Of a DNA stretch of 64,000 nucleotides, positions 10,995 to 21,983 are shown in pieces. Both the position numbers and the translations under genes were made by a program. The stretch is from Prinsepia uniflora (taxonomy: Eukaryota; Streptophyta; Magnoliopsida; Rosales; Rosaceae): the NCBI GenBank assembly GCA_032719365.1, contig CM064864.1, positions 3,558,817-3,622,816 on the forward strand. The letters run 5' to 3'. Below the pieces are notes generated by a model. It was not told where the DNA came from. It searched no databases and saw only the letters and a program-made list of their open reading frames with translations. Numbering within the stretch: position 1 is the first letter of the stretch; the number at the start of each line of letters is the position of its first letter.

Positions 10995-12350
10995 TTACTC
11001 AAACAAGTAGGAATGCTGCTCTCTCATCAAGGCTTCCGATTCCCAAGTTGCTTCCTCGACCACAGAATTCCTCCATAGAACTTTCACTAACAGAATGGTC
11101 TTGTTCCTTAGGACTTTCTATTTCTAATCCAGGATCTGCACTGGTTGTTCTTCAAAACTCAAATCTGTCCTGAGCTCCAATGGTTGTTCCGTCAGGATAT
11201 GTGATTCTTCCCTAACACATTTCCGAAGCATTGACACATGGAAGACACTATGCACTCGTGCTAACTCCGAAGGCAAATTCAATCGGTACGCCACATTTCC
11301 CACTCTCTTCAGTATCTCAAATGATCCGATATACCGAGGGCTCAGTTTCCCTCGTCTCCCAAAGCGAACAATGCCTTTCCACGACGATAATTTCAGGAAT
11401 ACCCAGTCTCCGATCTCAAACTCAAGATCCCGCACTCTACGATCTGCGTAGCTCTTTTGACAATCTTGAGCTGCCTTAAGTCGTTCCTTGATGATCTTGA
11501 CTTTTTTTTGGGTTACATCCATCAGTTCTGGTGTCAACACAGCTCTCTTCCAGATCTCGGTCCAGCACAAAGGTGTTCTGCATTGTCGCCCATACAGTGC
11601 CTCAAACGGTGCCATCCCAATGCTCGCTTGGTAGCTATTGTTGTAAGCGAATTCCGTCAAGGGTAAGTAGGTATCCCAAGAACCCTGAAACTGTAAGACA
11701 CAAGCTCTCATCATGTCTTCCAAGATCTGGATGATCCTCTCTGACTGCCCATCTGTTTGAGGATGAAACGTCGTGCTGAAATGCAGTCTCGTGCCAAGTG
11801 CTCTCTGTAGGCTCTGCCAAAACCTCGAGTTAAACCCCGGATCTCGATCTGACACAATTGACTCTGGAGTACCATGCAGTCGGACTATCTCATCAATAAA
11901 CAACTGTGCCAGTCGGTTGGGTTTAAAAGTTTCACGCACAGGTAGGAAGTGCGCTGACTTAGTAAGGCGATCCACTACTACCCACACACCATCGAATCCA
12001 CTTCGAGTAGTTGGCAACTTGAATATGAAGTCCATGGTAATATGGTCCCATTTCCACTCTGGGATTGGAAGGGACTGCAGGGGTCCATACGGTCTCTGTC
12101 TTTCCACTTTCACCTGCTGGCAGATCAAACACTGACTTACAAAGTTCGCAATCTCTCATTTCATTCCTGCCCACCAGTAGTATTCTTGAAGGGTGCGATA
12201 CATCTTGGTTCCCCCAGGATGCATGGCATAAGCCGAACTGTGGGCTTCCTACAATATCTCGGTCCTCAGTGCCGTATCCTTTGGAACGCATAGTCGACCC
12301 TATTTCAAAACTGCACCGTCGTCCCTGATAGTGAAAGCTTGTCTCTCCAT
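10995..12350 (-). pseudogene. Tek-D integrase and chromodomain
   Basis: Integrase joins cDNA to host DNA; the chromodomain of chromoviruses is thought to steer it to heterochromatin. Open from MICQQVKVERQ (12128) to EEQPVQILD* (11124). Core motifs are [22 protein letters not shown] and [11 protein letters not shown], i.e. a complete D-D-E set, then [19 protein letters not shown] and the [13 protein letters not shown] block. Two stop codons (TAG pair near 11120) separate ILD from the chromodomain, which continues KVLRNKTILLVKVLW, VVEEATWESEALMREQ and ends with TAA at 10995-10997. The N-terminal zinc finger upstream of 12128 is in another frame. Confidence 0.88.
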
Positions 12351-13930
12351 GGCTTCAACTGTCGGGAGGCGTAGGCGATAACTCTCCCGTGCTGCATCAA
12401 CACACATCCCAGACCCTGTAAGGATGCATCACTGTAAACCACAAACTCTCCTCCATCACTGGGCAAGGCTAAAACAGGAGCAGTAGTCAGCCTTTCCTTT
12501 AGTTCCTGGAAGCTGTTTTCACAATGCTCGGTCCAAACGAAGTTAACCCCTTTTCTCGTCAGACGGGTCAAAGGTGCTGCAATAGTGGAGAAGCCGTCCA
12601 CAAATCGTCTGTAATAACCTGCCAACCCCAGGAAGCTCCGAACCTCAGTTACAGTCTTAGGTTGTTCCCAATTTGTGATTGCCTCCGTCTTTTGAGGGTT
12701 CACACTGATCCCCTCCACTGATATCACATGACCTAAAAAGCCAACACTGTTCAGCCAAAATTGACACTTGCTGAACTTTGCAAATAACTGAGCCTTCCTC
12801 CACCTTGCCAATACTAACCTCAGGTGTTTCTCATATGCCCTTGCGCCTTTCGAATACACCAGAATATCATCAATAAACACAATCACAAACCTATCCAAAT
12901 AGGACTTGAATACTCGATTCATCTGATCCAAAAAGGCTGCAGGTGCATTGGTCAATCCAAAGGGCATCACTAAAAACTCAAAATGCTCGTATCTGGTCCG
13001 GAAAGCTGTCTTCGGCACATCCTCCTCGGCGATCCGCAACTGATGGTATCCAGACCTCAAGTCAATCTTTGAAAAGTATCTTGCTCCTTTCAACTGGTCG
13101 AAGAGATCGTCTATTCGAGGTAAAAGGTATTTATTTCTCACTGTTACCTTGTTCAACTGTCGGTAATCCACGCACAATCTGAGACTACCTTCATTTTCCC
13201 GCACGAATAGGACTGGTGCTCCCCACGGCGATACACTTGGCCGGATGAATCCCAACTTGAGTAATTCCTGTAGCTGTTCTCTTAACTCCCTCAGTTCTGC
13301 TGGAGCCATACGATAGGGTTCTTGTGCGATAGGTCCAGTCCCTGGAATTAGCTCTATCGTGAACTCAATCTCTCGGTTTGGGGGCAGTCTTGGTAAATCT
13401 TTTGGAAACACGTCTGTGAAGTCCCACACCACAGGTATGTCTTCCAAACTTGGGGTTGCTATACTCGTGTCCACTACATGAGCTAGATACCCCTGACATC
13501 CTTTCTTCAGTAGCTTCCGTGCCGTGAGGGTGGAAACAATTCTTAGTGGAGCATTTGCAATATCTCCCTGGAAAGTCAGGTTAGGTACGCCTGGACTCTG
13601 GATCAACACCTTCTTCTTTCTGCAGTCCATCAGTTCCCCATGCTCAAATAACTAATCCATGCCTAGGATCACATCAAAATCATGCAAGTCTAACACTATC
13701 AAGTCTGCCAACAATTCAAAATCCCCTAACCTCACACGACAGTCTCTCAACACTTGGTTAACTATATACACGTCCCCAATCGGGGTTCCAACACCTAGGT
13801 CCTCCTCAAGTACAAATAACTCTCGATCCAACAACCCAACACAACTATATGAAATAAAGGAATGGGTGGCTCCCGGATCCATCAATACACGTACAGACAT
13901 GTCAGAGATAGTAAGTGTACCTGTCACCAC
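12351..13930 (-). pseudogene. Tek-D protease and reverse transcriptase, RNase H deleted
   Basis: The protease begins [26 protein letters not shown] with active-site D-P-G-A and ends LDLHDFDVILGMD. TGG has become TAG there (13649-13651), after which the frame continues [14 protein letters not shown] into RT. RT shows [48 protein letters not shown] and [11 protein letters not shown] (catalytic FIDD). The tether [14 protein letters not shown] follows, then [10 protein letters not shown] and YASRQL of RNase H. Directly after RQL near 12360 the sequence jumps to text belonging to the integrase N-terminus ([14 protein letters not shown]). About 150 codons present in Tek-A and Tek-C are missing. Confidence 0.9.
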
Positions 13931-14991
13931 CTCAGGAGCAGTCCTGGCCTCCTGCCTGGTGATTGCGAACTCTCGTGGCTGGGGTCCTGTGCCCCGACCA
14001 CGTTCACGTGTTCCCCACGATCGCTGTGATAACTGCTATGTCCTCTGCCCCTAGCAGCATCTGACATGGTGCTCGGTGTGGATCTAGTTACACTCCCGCC
14101 TGACCACTGCGGACATCCTCTCGACACATGACTAGTATCACCACAAGCGTAGCATGTCACGTGCCTCATCCAGTTTGCAGGCCCTACAGAAGTGCCACTC
14201 TGCTGCGGTGTGCTGTATCCGGCCCCACGGCCTCTCTCGAACCTGCCAGACCGACCACTACTCGATGATCACCCACTGTAGGATGACTGTCCTCCACCAA
14301 ACCGACCTCCCTTCGGGGCCCTGTGGCCTGAAGGTACAGAAAAGGAACGATCCCTGCGTCAACCTACATCAGTCTTCTGTTGGCGGTTGGTCCAACTTAC
14401 TTCCACCCTAGCTGCAGCATCGGCCAATTCTCGAAGTGTAGTAAAATTCATAGCAGAGGAAGTTACCATAGCTCGGATGTTACCTCTCATACCCTGTTCA
14501 AACCGGCGGCACCTGTCTGCCTCAGTCCTCACATAAACCTCTGCAAACCGTGACAACCTCTGAAATCTCTGTTCATACTCGGTGACAGTCGAGTTTCCCT
14601 ATTGGAGTTGCAAGAATTCAAGCTCTCTCGCCTCGCGGAAGGCACGAGGATAGTACTGGTTCAAGAAGCGGCTCCTAAACTCCTGCCAAGTCACAGCTTG
14701 GGCATCCCAGCCCGATATCTCCAGTGTATACCACCACTCATAAGCCTCACCATCAAGTAGAAATGTGGCCAACAGTACTCTCTGCTCAGGTGGACAAGGC
14801 ATCATCAAGAAGATCTTTTCCAGTCTCAGAATCCAACGGTGAGCCATCTCAGGGTCGGCGTCACCACTAAACACCGTGGCACCCAGGTATCTTGCCATAC
14901 CAATCAACGAACTTCCAGCACTCACATCTCTAGAGCCTCCAGTGAGGCACGTGTCAGGTGGTGTAAACGAGGTCTCTCGTCTCGGGGGCAT
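13931..14991 (-). pseudogene. Tek-D gag
   Basis: Structural protein forming the particle. Start is ATG at 14991 (MPPRRETSF), about 90 bases downstream of the primer site; MPPRR/MPPKR is shared by all Tekay gags here. The retrotransposon gag core reads HRWILRLEKIF, CPPEQRVLLATFLLDG, AYEWWYTLE and FRSRFLNQYYPRAFREAREL. A stop (LQLQ*GNST, 14599-14601) interrupts it; the frame then goes on with EYEQRFQRLSRFAEVYV, and after further damage reaches the zinc knuckle CYACGDTSHVSRGC (CX2CX4HX4C) near 14110-14150. A Gly/Ser/Arg-rich linker surrounds the knuckle. Confidence 0.85.
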
Positions 14992-15081
14992 ACTGAACTG
15001 TAAAGAGGCATAAATAATAAGATTAGTACGACAAAACATGCATGTCAAAGTACCCTGTACCGACCGCTAACATAATGCTCG

Positions 15082-15093
15082 GCTCTGATACCA
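15082..15093 (-). other. Tek-D primer-binding site
   Basis: Minus strand TGGTATCAGAGC, complementary to initiator tRNA-Met, three bases from the LTR end at 15097. Confidence 0.9.
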
Positions 15094-15462
15094 ACTTGAC
15101 AGGACCCGCCCCGTGTTCCCCCTGGGGACCACTAGGGAAGCTTGCTCCCATCTGACACGTAAACCAAAAATACCACAAATACCCTTCCAAGGGTTTTATT
15201 ACACAAATACCCCTACTAGGGGGTTCTAGATACACACCGGTGTGTTTCAAAATACAACATGTCAGACAAATGGAAAGGAGAATCATGTTCATACTAATAA
15301 AAAACGAAGATAAAACCTACCCCTCAGGGTGGTGTAAACGCAACGATGGTATTTATACCTCGGCCCCGGAGTCGATGCCTTCCTCGGTTTCCTTTCCTGA
15401 AGGGTCAAGAAAACATTCAAAGTGTGAGTGGACCAAAAATAAGCAGTTATAAATCCATTTGA

Positions 15463-15464
<2 letters not shown>

Positions 15465-15490
<26 letters not shown>
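15465..15490. repeat. (AT)13 microsatellite
   Basis: Thirteen uninterrupted AT dinucleotides inside the cassette of the Tek-D LTR. A further TATACATATATGTATAT stretch lies about 80 bases to the right. Confidence 0.95.
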
Positions 15491-15495
<5 letters not shown>

Positions 15496-16673
15496 GACCC
15501 TTCGTTTATAGAAACATACATGCATGCAGTATAAAACAGGAAACATGATCACATATAAAAACATGGAACATATCTATACATATATGTATATCTATAGTAA
15601 AAATACATCTGGGCAACACCATATCACTCTACAAGTAATCATGTATCCACAACCCCTTCCTCGGCTTCGAATCAAGTTCGACGCCTACTCAGGGCACACA
15701 GCCCCTAGGGATCAAATCCTCGATAATGGTCACGATTTATCTCTAAAAGGGTATGCATACCACCCGGGGTCTCACTCCGAGTCTTCTCCCAGGAATTCTC
15801 CGTCTGGGAGGCTCTATCTCTGAACCTAGTCCGAGCTCTCTCTCGGATTCTAGTTCGAGTATCTCTCCGGAACTCTAGTCCGGGACCACATCACAAACTC
15901 CCACTACTGGAACGGGTTCCCAATGGGGAAGCCCACTCAGGTTAGTGGATCGCGACCCTCCAGGTCGACGTCTGGAGGAGACCAATCAGCAAATATGGAA
16001 GGGTGTACAGGTATTTCAGGAAATCTTCAGAATCATGATAAATCGTTTCCCAAAATTATTTATAAAACGAGTCTTTACGTTAAATGTCTCGAATTATTAA
16101 TAATCCACAGTTCATAAATCATTTAGAGATACCTTTGGTCCAAATCCGAGTCAAAGCTCGTCAAATGGGTCTCAAGCCCGATAAATCTCCTTTTTTATTT
16201 AAAATCCATTCATTTCTCGAAATCCGAAATCCAAGTTCTCAAATCCCATAATCATAAAACAGTTATAACAACACAAATTAGAAAATAAGTAACATAGTCA
16301 TGCATATATTCATTTATAAAATCAACGGTCCACTCACAACATGTCCTTGCTGCGCTAACAGACCATTTACACCTGTCCTGAAGCTAAACACAATGTCCGA
16401 ACCTGCCCAAACATACTTAAGGGTCACTAATTGCCCCTACTAGGCCTAGCATAGAAACTTAGGACGAAATCGGCCCGGGAACGCGCTCCGAACACGCTTC
16501 TCGAAGCTAATTTTCTCAATTTGACCAACCTAACGATCTCCGATCGACACGAAACCACCGCCATTGGATTCGTATCGTCGAAACCTAGAAAATGGTACCG
16601 TCTCCACAAAATGTACTATTCACACGTGCCCCCACACGCCTGGTTAATGTGCGGTCAACGGTGCTATAGTAAC

Positions 16674-16830
16674 TGATGACATCAGCATGACATCACTACT
16701 GACGTCAGCATGATGTCATCCTCTGACAGGTGTCAGACGCCACGTGTCAGCCTGTGATTGGTCCCTGCCCTGACAAGTCTGACAAGATGACGTCATCATG
16801 CTGTTAGAAAAGTGTCAGAATGATGACTTC
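16674..16830. promoter_or_regulatory. TGACGTCA-type cluster in Tek-D LTR
   Basis: Repeated TGACGTCA, TGACATCA and TGATGTCAT words with CCACGTGTC (ACGT core) in about 155 bp. These are consensus sites for plant bZIP factors of the TGA/CRE type. Position in U3/R suggests a transcription-control role, which is inferred. Confidence 0.5.
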
Positions 16831-17816
16831 ATCTTCGGTGGAGTCCTACCGAATACTCAGGCTAAGCTTCGGCTGCCTTGCACCGAAGGCCTGCGGCGCT
16901 ACTCGGTTGGATCCTACCGAAAACCCAGCGGCAGAGCCACCGTGACCCACGGCCAAGGCCTGCCCAGAAATTCCTCCTCCAGTCACCATTTTCTTCTTGA
17001 TTTGGCCCTATAGACTTGTCTAAACACACCCTAGACGTCTGTAACTTCCAAAACTAAGAAAAAGATCGAATTTAATACCTTGGTTGTGGAGAACTTTGCC
17101 CAGTTTTCTGGTTTCCTCTCCGTCGCTTCAGGCGGCGTCCTGCGTCGAACTGGTCGGTCGTGAGCTCCAGTCAGGTCCTCTGTCCCCTCATACGTCCACT
17201 ATTGAGCTGCAGATGGAAAGGGAAGGCGGGGTTTGCACGGTCGACCGTTTGGAACACGTTTGGGCCGTCACGGGTCTTGGGTTGTCGTGGTGGCTGCGGT
17301 GGCCGGCGACGACGACAGTGAAGATGAAGATGATAGTGATGTTCAGTGAGGGTTAATGAGGGTGAGATCGATCTAGGCTGAGAGAAAATGGAAGGGAAAA
17401 GAAGAATGTTTGTTTGTGTGTGTGTATATGGTGTTCACGGTAAAGAGAAGAGGAAATGGTTCATGCACCCAATTATTTGGGCTTTTGGGCCAATTAGATG
17501 AGTGACATTTGTCACTCATCTGATTGGTTCAAAGGTCCAAGTTGACTTAAGTAAGACCATTTAATTATCCCGTTCCTTGAAAAACATAATAGTGCCCCGT
17601 AACGTCCTTGACCCATAACTTTCGCTCCGGGTCTCCAAATTTGGCATGCCGCCTGTCCTTGTATTCAGGGCAACCCGATCTACGTATTGGTCAAGAAGTC
17701 AAAGTCAAACGATGCTTCGGGTCAAAAGTCAACATTTTTCCTTGACCAGGAGCAAAATGGTCATTTACATATAATTTTCATTAAATTAAATAATAATAAA
17801 ATCCGGGTCGTTACAC

Positions 17817-18078
17817 TAAGGGGGGTGGATTGTAAGACCCATGTCCTGGAGGGAACAGTGAACAATCCCACATTCCTACGAGGGGGGAATGGTCTGGGAG
17901 GGGAATGGTGGTGTGCCTTAAAGGTGTAGGCACACACCTATGTAGCACGAGGCCTTTTGGGTGCTCAGTGGCTTTTGGTTTAGTTGGAACTCCAAAGTTA
18001 AACGAGTTGAGGTTGGTGCATTTCCATGATGGATGACCCCCTGGGAAGTTGCACCGTGAGCTTTCGAAAAAAAAACCA
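17817..18078 (+). mobile_element. Cassandra-like LTR fragment with 5S rRNA-like sequence
   Basis: A purine tract (AAGGGGGGTGGAT, 17818-17830) is followed by TGTAAGACCC, which looks like a polypurine tract plus LTR start. About 125 bases on, 17955-18055 resembles the 3' two thirds of plant 5S rRNA: GGAACTCCAAAGTTAA, then GATGGATGACCCCCTGGGAAGT (5S: GAACTCCGCAGTTAAG and GGATGGGTGACCTCCTGGGAAGT). Cassandra TRIM elements carry 5S sequence in this position of their LTR. The right edge near 18078 is uncertain and no primer site follows, so this is a fragment or 3' LTR. Confidence 0.55.
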
Positions 18079-18099
18079 TGAGGACAAGGGCAAGGAGGG

Positions 18100-19198
18100 T
18101 CAGTTCCTGTCACTCCTGGTCATCATTGTCGCGAACCTTACTCCATCCGAGGAAGACTTGCATTGTCACGTCCTTCGTACCCATCAAAAGGCCATTGGGT
18201 GGACTAGTGCTGACATTAAGGGCATTAGTCCAGCCAAGTGCATGCATAGGTTTCTCCTTGAAGAAGATTTGAAGCCTTTCTGAGAGGCACAAAGAAGGTT
18301 GAACCCACCAATGAAGGATGTTGTAAAAAAAGAGGTGCTGAAAATTTTGGATGTGGTAATCATCTATCCATTAAGTGATTATAATTGGGCAAGTCCAGTG
18401 CAAGCAGTGCCTGAAGAGAGTGGAATCACTGTGGTTAAGAATGAAAAGGATGAGCTTGTACACCAAAGGATACACACGGGTTGGAGAGTATGCATTGATT
18501 ACCAAAGGTTCAACACTACCACTCGTCAGGAACACTTTCCCTTGCCTTTTATTGATCAAATGTTGGAACGATTAGCAAGGCATTCTCATTACTATTTCCG
18601 AGATGGATATTCTGGGTGTAATCAGATTCCAATTGCCCCAAAAGATCAAGAGAAAACGACATTGACCTGCCCCTATGGAACATTCGCTTACCAGCGCATG
18701 CCCTTTGATCTATGCAATGCACCAGCCAGTTTTCAAAGGTGTATGATGAGTATCTTTTAGGATATGGTTGAAGATATCATTGAGGTATTTATGGATGATT
18801 TCTTTGTGTTTGGGCATTCATTTGAGTTGTGTTTGATTAATCTTTACCGGGTACTTGAACGTTGCGAAGAAAGTAACCTAGTGATGAATTGGGAAAAATT
18901 TCACTTTATGGTTCAACAAGGTATTATCTTGGGCCACGTGTTGTCTAGAAAGGGTATTGAGGTGGAAAAGGATAAGTTTGATGTTTTTGAGAGATTACCG
19001 TACCCAACTATGGTCAAAGAGGTTAGATCTTTCTTGGGACACGCTAGATTTTACAAGAGGTTCAATAAGGATTTCAGCAAGGTATCTTAGCCTATGCGTG
19101 CTTTGCTTGCCAAGGATGATGTGTTTAACTTTGATAGGGAATGTAGGACGGATTTTGACACTTTAAAGGAGAAGCTCACGAGCTCCCCTATCATTATT
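18100..19198 (+). pseudogene. Athila reverse transcriptase
   Basis: Begins in the protease-RT linker (LTPSEEDLHCHVLRTHQKAIGW, split by divergence) and continues ISPAKCMHRFLLEEDLKP, a TGA, then RRLNPPMKDVVKKEVLK. RT motifs: NWASPVQAVPEESG, GWRVCIDYQRFN, HFPLPFIDQMLERLA, PYGTFAYQRMPFDLCNAPASF and EVFMDDFFVFG (FMDD catalytic centre). These are Athila-type rather than chromovirus-type: note GWRVCIDY and FIDQMLERL. Broken by stops at 18281, 18758-18760 and 19088-19090. Gly in PFGLCNAPA is Asp here. A frame change follows in a run of six C at 19199-19204. Confidence 0.88.
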
Positions 19199-19204
19199 CC
19201 CCCC

Positions 19205-19671
19205 AATGGGACCTTCCGTTCGAACTTATGTGTGATGCTTCAGATTTCGCGGTAGGTACTATTTTGGGACAGCGACGAGATAAACTTCCTCATGTCATAT
19301 ACTATGCAAGCCACACCCTGAATAATTCCCAATTGAACTATTCTACAACTGAAATGGAGCTTCTTGCCGTCATCTTTTCCTTGGAAAAATTTCGGAGTTA
19401 CTTGATTCAAACAAAGGTCATAGTTTACACCGATCATGCAGCGTTGAAATAATTGTTGAGCAAAAAGGATGCAAAGTCTAGATTGTTGCGATGGATGCTT
19501 CTCCTTCAAGAGTTTGACTTGGAAATTTGGGACAAGAAGGGGAGTGAGAATTTAGTTGCTAATCATATGAGACGTCTCATCCATGGCTCGAATGAAGAAG
19601 AGGATCACTTGCCCTTGTACGAGACATTCCCCGACGAACAACTTTTCAGCATTGATGTAATCGATCCATAG
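19205..19671 (+). pseudogene. Athila RNase H
   Basis: After the C-run frameshift the frame resumes QWDLPFELMCDASDFAVG (first catalytic Asp), then YASHTLNNSQLNYSTTEMEL (Glu) and VIVYTDHAALK (Asp), a TAA stop at 19450-19452, and LLSKKDAKSRLLRWMLLLQE. The last motif, usually V-A-D-H-L-S-R-L, reads VANHMRRL, with Asp changed to Asn. The domain ends near a TAG at 19669-19671. Confidence 0.85.
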
Positions 19672-19680
19672 TACGCTGAT

Positions 19681-20693
19681 TTGATTAACTTTATTGTAAC
19701 CAAGCAATTCCCTTTGTTTTTTAACTGGTACAAAAGGAATAAGCTTTCTAAGAAAGCTAGGTGTTACATTTGGGATGAGCCCTACCTATGGAAACATTAC
19801 CTGGATCAAATCATTCGACGATGCATTCCCGATTGTGAGGTACGTTCTATCCATCAATTTTGTCATTCTTTTGCGTGTGGTCACTTTGGAGCCAAGAAAA
19901 CAGCTTATAAAGTTCTTCAAAGTGGTTTCTATTGGCCCACACTCTGAAGGATGTTCATGAATTTGTTCTCACATGTGATAGATGCCAAAGGCAAGGTAAC
20001 ATAGGTCCTAGGAATCAAATGCCTTCAAGCCCGATTTTAGTTGTTGAGATCTTTGATATTTTGGGCATTGATTTCATGGGGCCTTTCCCTAATTCTTTTG
20101 GTAATGTTTACATATTGTTTGCTGTAGATTATGTATCTAAATGGGTTGAGGAACTTGCCACTAAAACTAATGATGCTAAGATGTGAGTTTTATTCAAAAC
20201 TATATTCTAGCTAGGTTTGGTGCACCAAGGGCCATCATAAGCGATGAAGGCTCCCACTTTTGCAATCGTTCTTTTGAGACTTCGATGAGGAAGTATGGTG
20301 TAAATCACAGAGTATCCTTCCCTTGTCATCCTCAAACAAGTGGGCAAGCTGAAGTGTCCAATAGTGAGATCAAAGCGATACTTGAGAAGACAGTTCATCC
20401 TAGCCGCAAGAATTGGTCCTTAAAGTTGAACGATGCACTTTGGGCTTATAGGACGGCTTTCAAGACACCTTTTGGTATGTCCACTTTTTAATTAGTCTTT
20501 GTTATAGGTTGTCATCTACCTGTAGATCTCGAACACAAGGCTTTTTGGGCGGCTAGGCGCATGAACATGGACCTAGACGATGCTGGAATTCACCGAAAGT
20601 TTCAACTGAATGAGCTCGATGAACTTCGCAATGAGGCATATGAAAGCTCACGAATTTACAACGAGAAGATCAAGGCCTTTCATGACAATAAAA
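19681..20693 (+). pseudogene. Athila integrase
   Basis: Starts after a TAG with INFIVTKQFPLFFNWYKRNKL. The zinc-binding part has SIHQFCHSFACGHFGAKKTA and, after a stop near 19947, [17 protein letters not shown]. The core has [12 protein letters not shown] (Asp), a short frame interruption at 20183, [15 protein letters not shown] (Asp) and [16 protein letters not shown] (Glu). It continues [20 protein letters not shown], a TAA at 20489-20491, then [15 protein letters not shown] and [18 protein letters not shown], the Athila integrase tail. It stops at about 20693, where inverted Athila LTR sequence begins; the 3' part of the element is missing. Confidence 0.88.
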
Positions 20694-20845
20694 TTCAAAC
20701 ATCGAGGTGATCCGTCAAACAATTATATCAACAATTATACACAAATAAGGTAGCTAAGCTTATAAGCATAAATTGAGTTCATGAATCACAGTAATCCAAC
20801 AAATCCAGGCATAGATAACAATCATAATCAAGAGCTTGAAATCAA
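20694..20845 (-). repeat. inverted fragment of Athila LTR
   Basis: Its reverse complement matches about 8930-9066 of the Athila LTR: the blocks TTGTTATCTATGCCTGGATT, GATTCATGAACTCAATTTAT and ATAATTGTTGAT occur in the same order. Divergence is modest. It abuts the Athila integrase tail directly, so the 3' end of the plus-strand Athila has been replaced or a second, inverted Athila copy has been truncated here. Confidence 0.8.
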
Positions 20846-20851
20846 ACACGA

Positions 20852-21983
20852 TTTTGTCAGGTTGGTATCAGAGCATGAGTTGCTCATAGAGTGACGCACA
20901 TGCGCTGGATGTGATGTCTTTGCAGTGGTAACAACTCGTCATCAACCTAATAGCTAGGGCAAGAGTACAATAATTTAGTTGAATTGGACCCTAATTAGGT
21001 CATGTTTGGTGCGTGGTACGATGGTTTGGGGTTCGATTGGCATGAGATGTCATGTTTTGGTGAGATTTGATCCCGAGTAGGATCGATGTACATATGAATC
21101 CAACGGCTTAGAGCCATAGTGTTACTAGTGGATGGGACCTAGTTGACTAGTTGTCGCAGTATAACGACTTTAAGAGTAGGGGCACGTTGATGGTCATGTT
21201 AGATAGGGATTGTGTCAGGTGGTATTAGTGGAGGTCGTGGACGACCCTAGTTGAGATTGTTGGGAATAGGAACGTTTGGTCTCATTTGGCATAAGATGCC
21301 ATGTTTCAGTGTGTGGAATCCATAAGGGATTTTGACTGGCAGAAGATGCCACGGTATAGATGTTGTGTGGCATGGTAGGCCGTGATTGTAACATGTAGTG
21401 GTTGTACAGTTTCTAAAACTGAGTAAGGCCAAGTTCTTATGGGCCTAACGGCCGAGGGCCGTAGAGTTGCGAGTGTATGAAGTCTTCAGATTGTGGTTAC
21501 TAGCTGGTTGGATACCAGTATCAGAGTATGAAAACTTCTAAGAGTCGAGAGAGATGGATCGGTCACGAGGGACGTGATGCAGTGAGCAGCTGGTTTTGTG
21601 ATAACCCTAGTTGGAGATCGATTGGATAAGTTACCAAGAGTGTGGTACTTGTGGACCGGATCTTGAGGTGGACTGATCCGTGGATATTGCGTGTTGAGTG
21701 GTTGGTACCTGCGGTGAGTTGACCGGATGAGTACGGTGTCTCGATAGTGAAACGTTTCTGGGATTATTCCATAGACGGTTATGGCAGACACTGCTATCGA
21801 TGGAAGTGGACGAGTTTTATCAATTTGGATAGGCTCAGGTTACTATGATGACTGAGACGAGGGGGATTCGTCAGTCATGACGATGATGTAGAGGTGTGCG
21901 AGTGTCGTTTAGTATGAGCAGAGCCTTGAGTTATATTTGGTCAGCACTGAGTGCGATCACAGAAGGAGACATTAAGCATTGAG
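20852..21983 (+). other. orphan primer site and non-coding leader of an LTR element
   Basis: TGTCAGGT is followed by TGGTATCAGAGC at 20863-20874, i.e. an LTR end plus an initiator tRNA-Met primer site in plus orientation. The next 1.1 kb is G/T-rich, with a loosely repeated word GGCATRAGATGYCA (21037, 21287, 21340). I see no gag start, zinc knuckle or pol motif. It may be the untranslated leader of an otherwise deleted element. The right limit is the Tek-B LTR remnant. Confidence 0.45.

Larger units (their letters stand above)
10000..17815 (-). mobile_element. Tek-D chromovirus (Tekay-type), 3' LTR truncated
   Basis: Minus-strand order: 5' LTR 17815-15097, primer site, gag, protease, RT, deleted RNase H region, integrase, chromodomain, polypurine tract, 3' LTR remnant 10961-10000. 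It sits inside the Athila element. Because the 3' LTR lacks its outer 1.75 kb, no target duplication can be read; the loss of Athila gag to protease at the same place points to a deletion after insertion. Coding regions carry several stops and one large deletion. Confidence 0.88.
15097..17815 (-). repeat. Tek-D 5' LTR
   Basis: 2719 bp, TGTAACGACCC to GGGTCCTGTCA on the minus strand. Contains a U3 repeat unit (17593-17750), a 26-bp palindrome (17496-17521), a TGACGTCA-type cluster (16674-16830), the intron-like cassette 16337 to 15397, and a variable region of CTCCGAG/CTCTCC repeats (15757-15885). Confidence 0.92.

Noticed and set aside
17955..18055. Functional 5S rRNA gene
   Set aside because: Only the 3' two thirds is similar, with many changes in the internal promoter and no tandem array; treated as a Cassandra-like LTR piece.
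20863..20874. tRNA gene suggested by TGGTATCAGAGC
   Set aside because: This is the primer site complementary to the tRNA 3' end; there is no cloverleaf around any of its occurrences.
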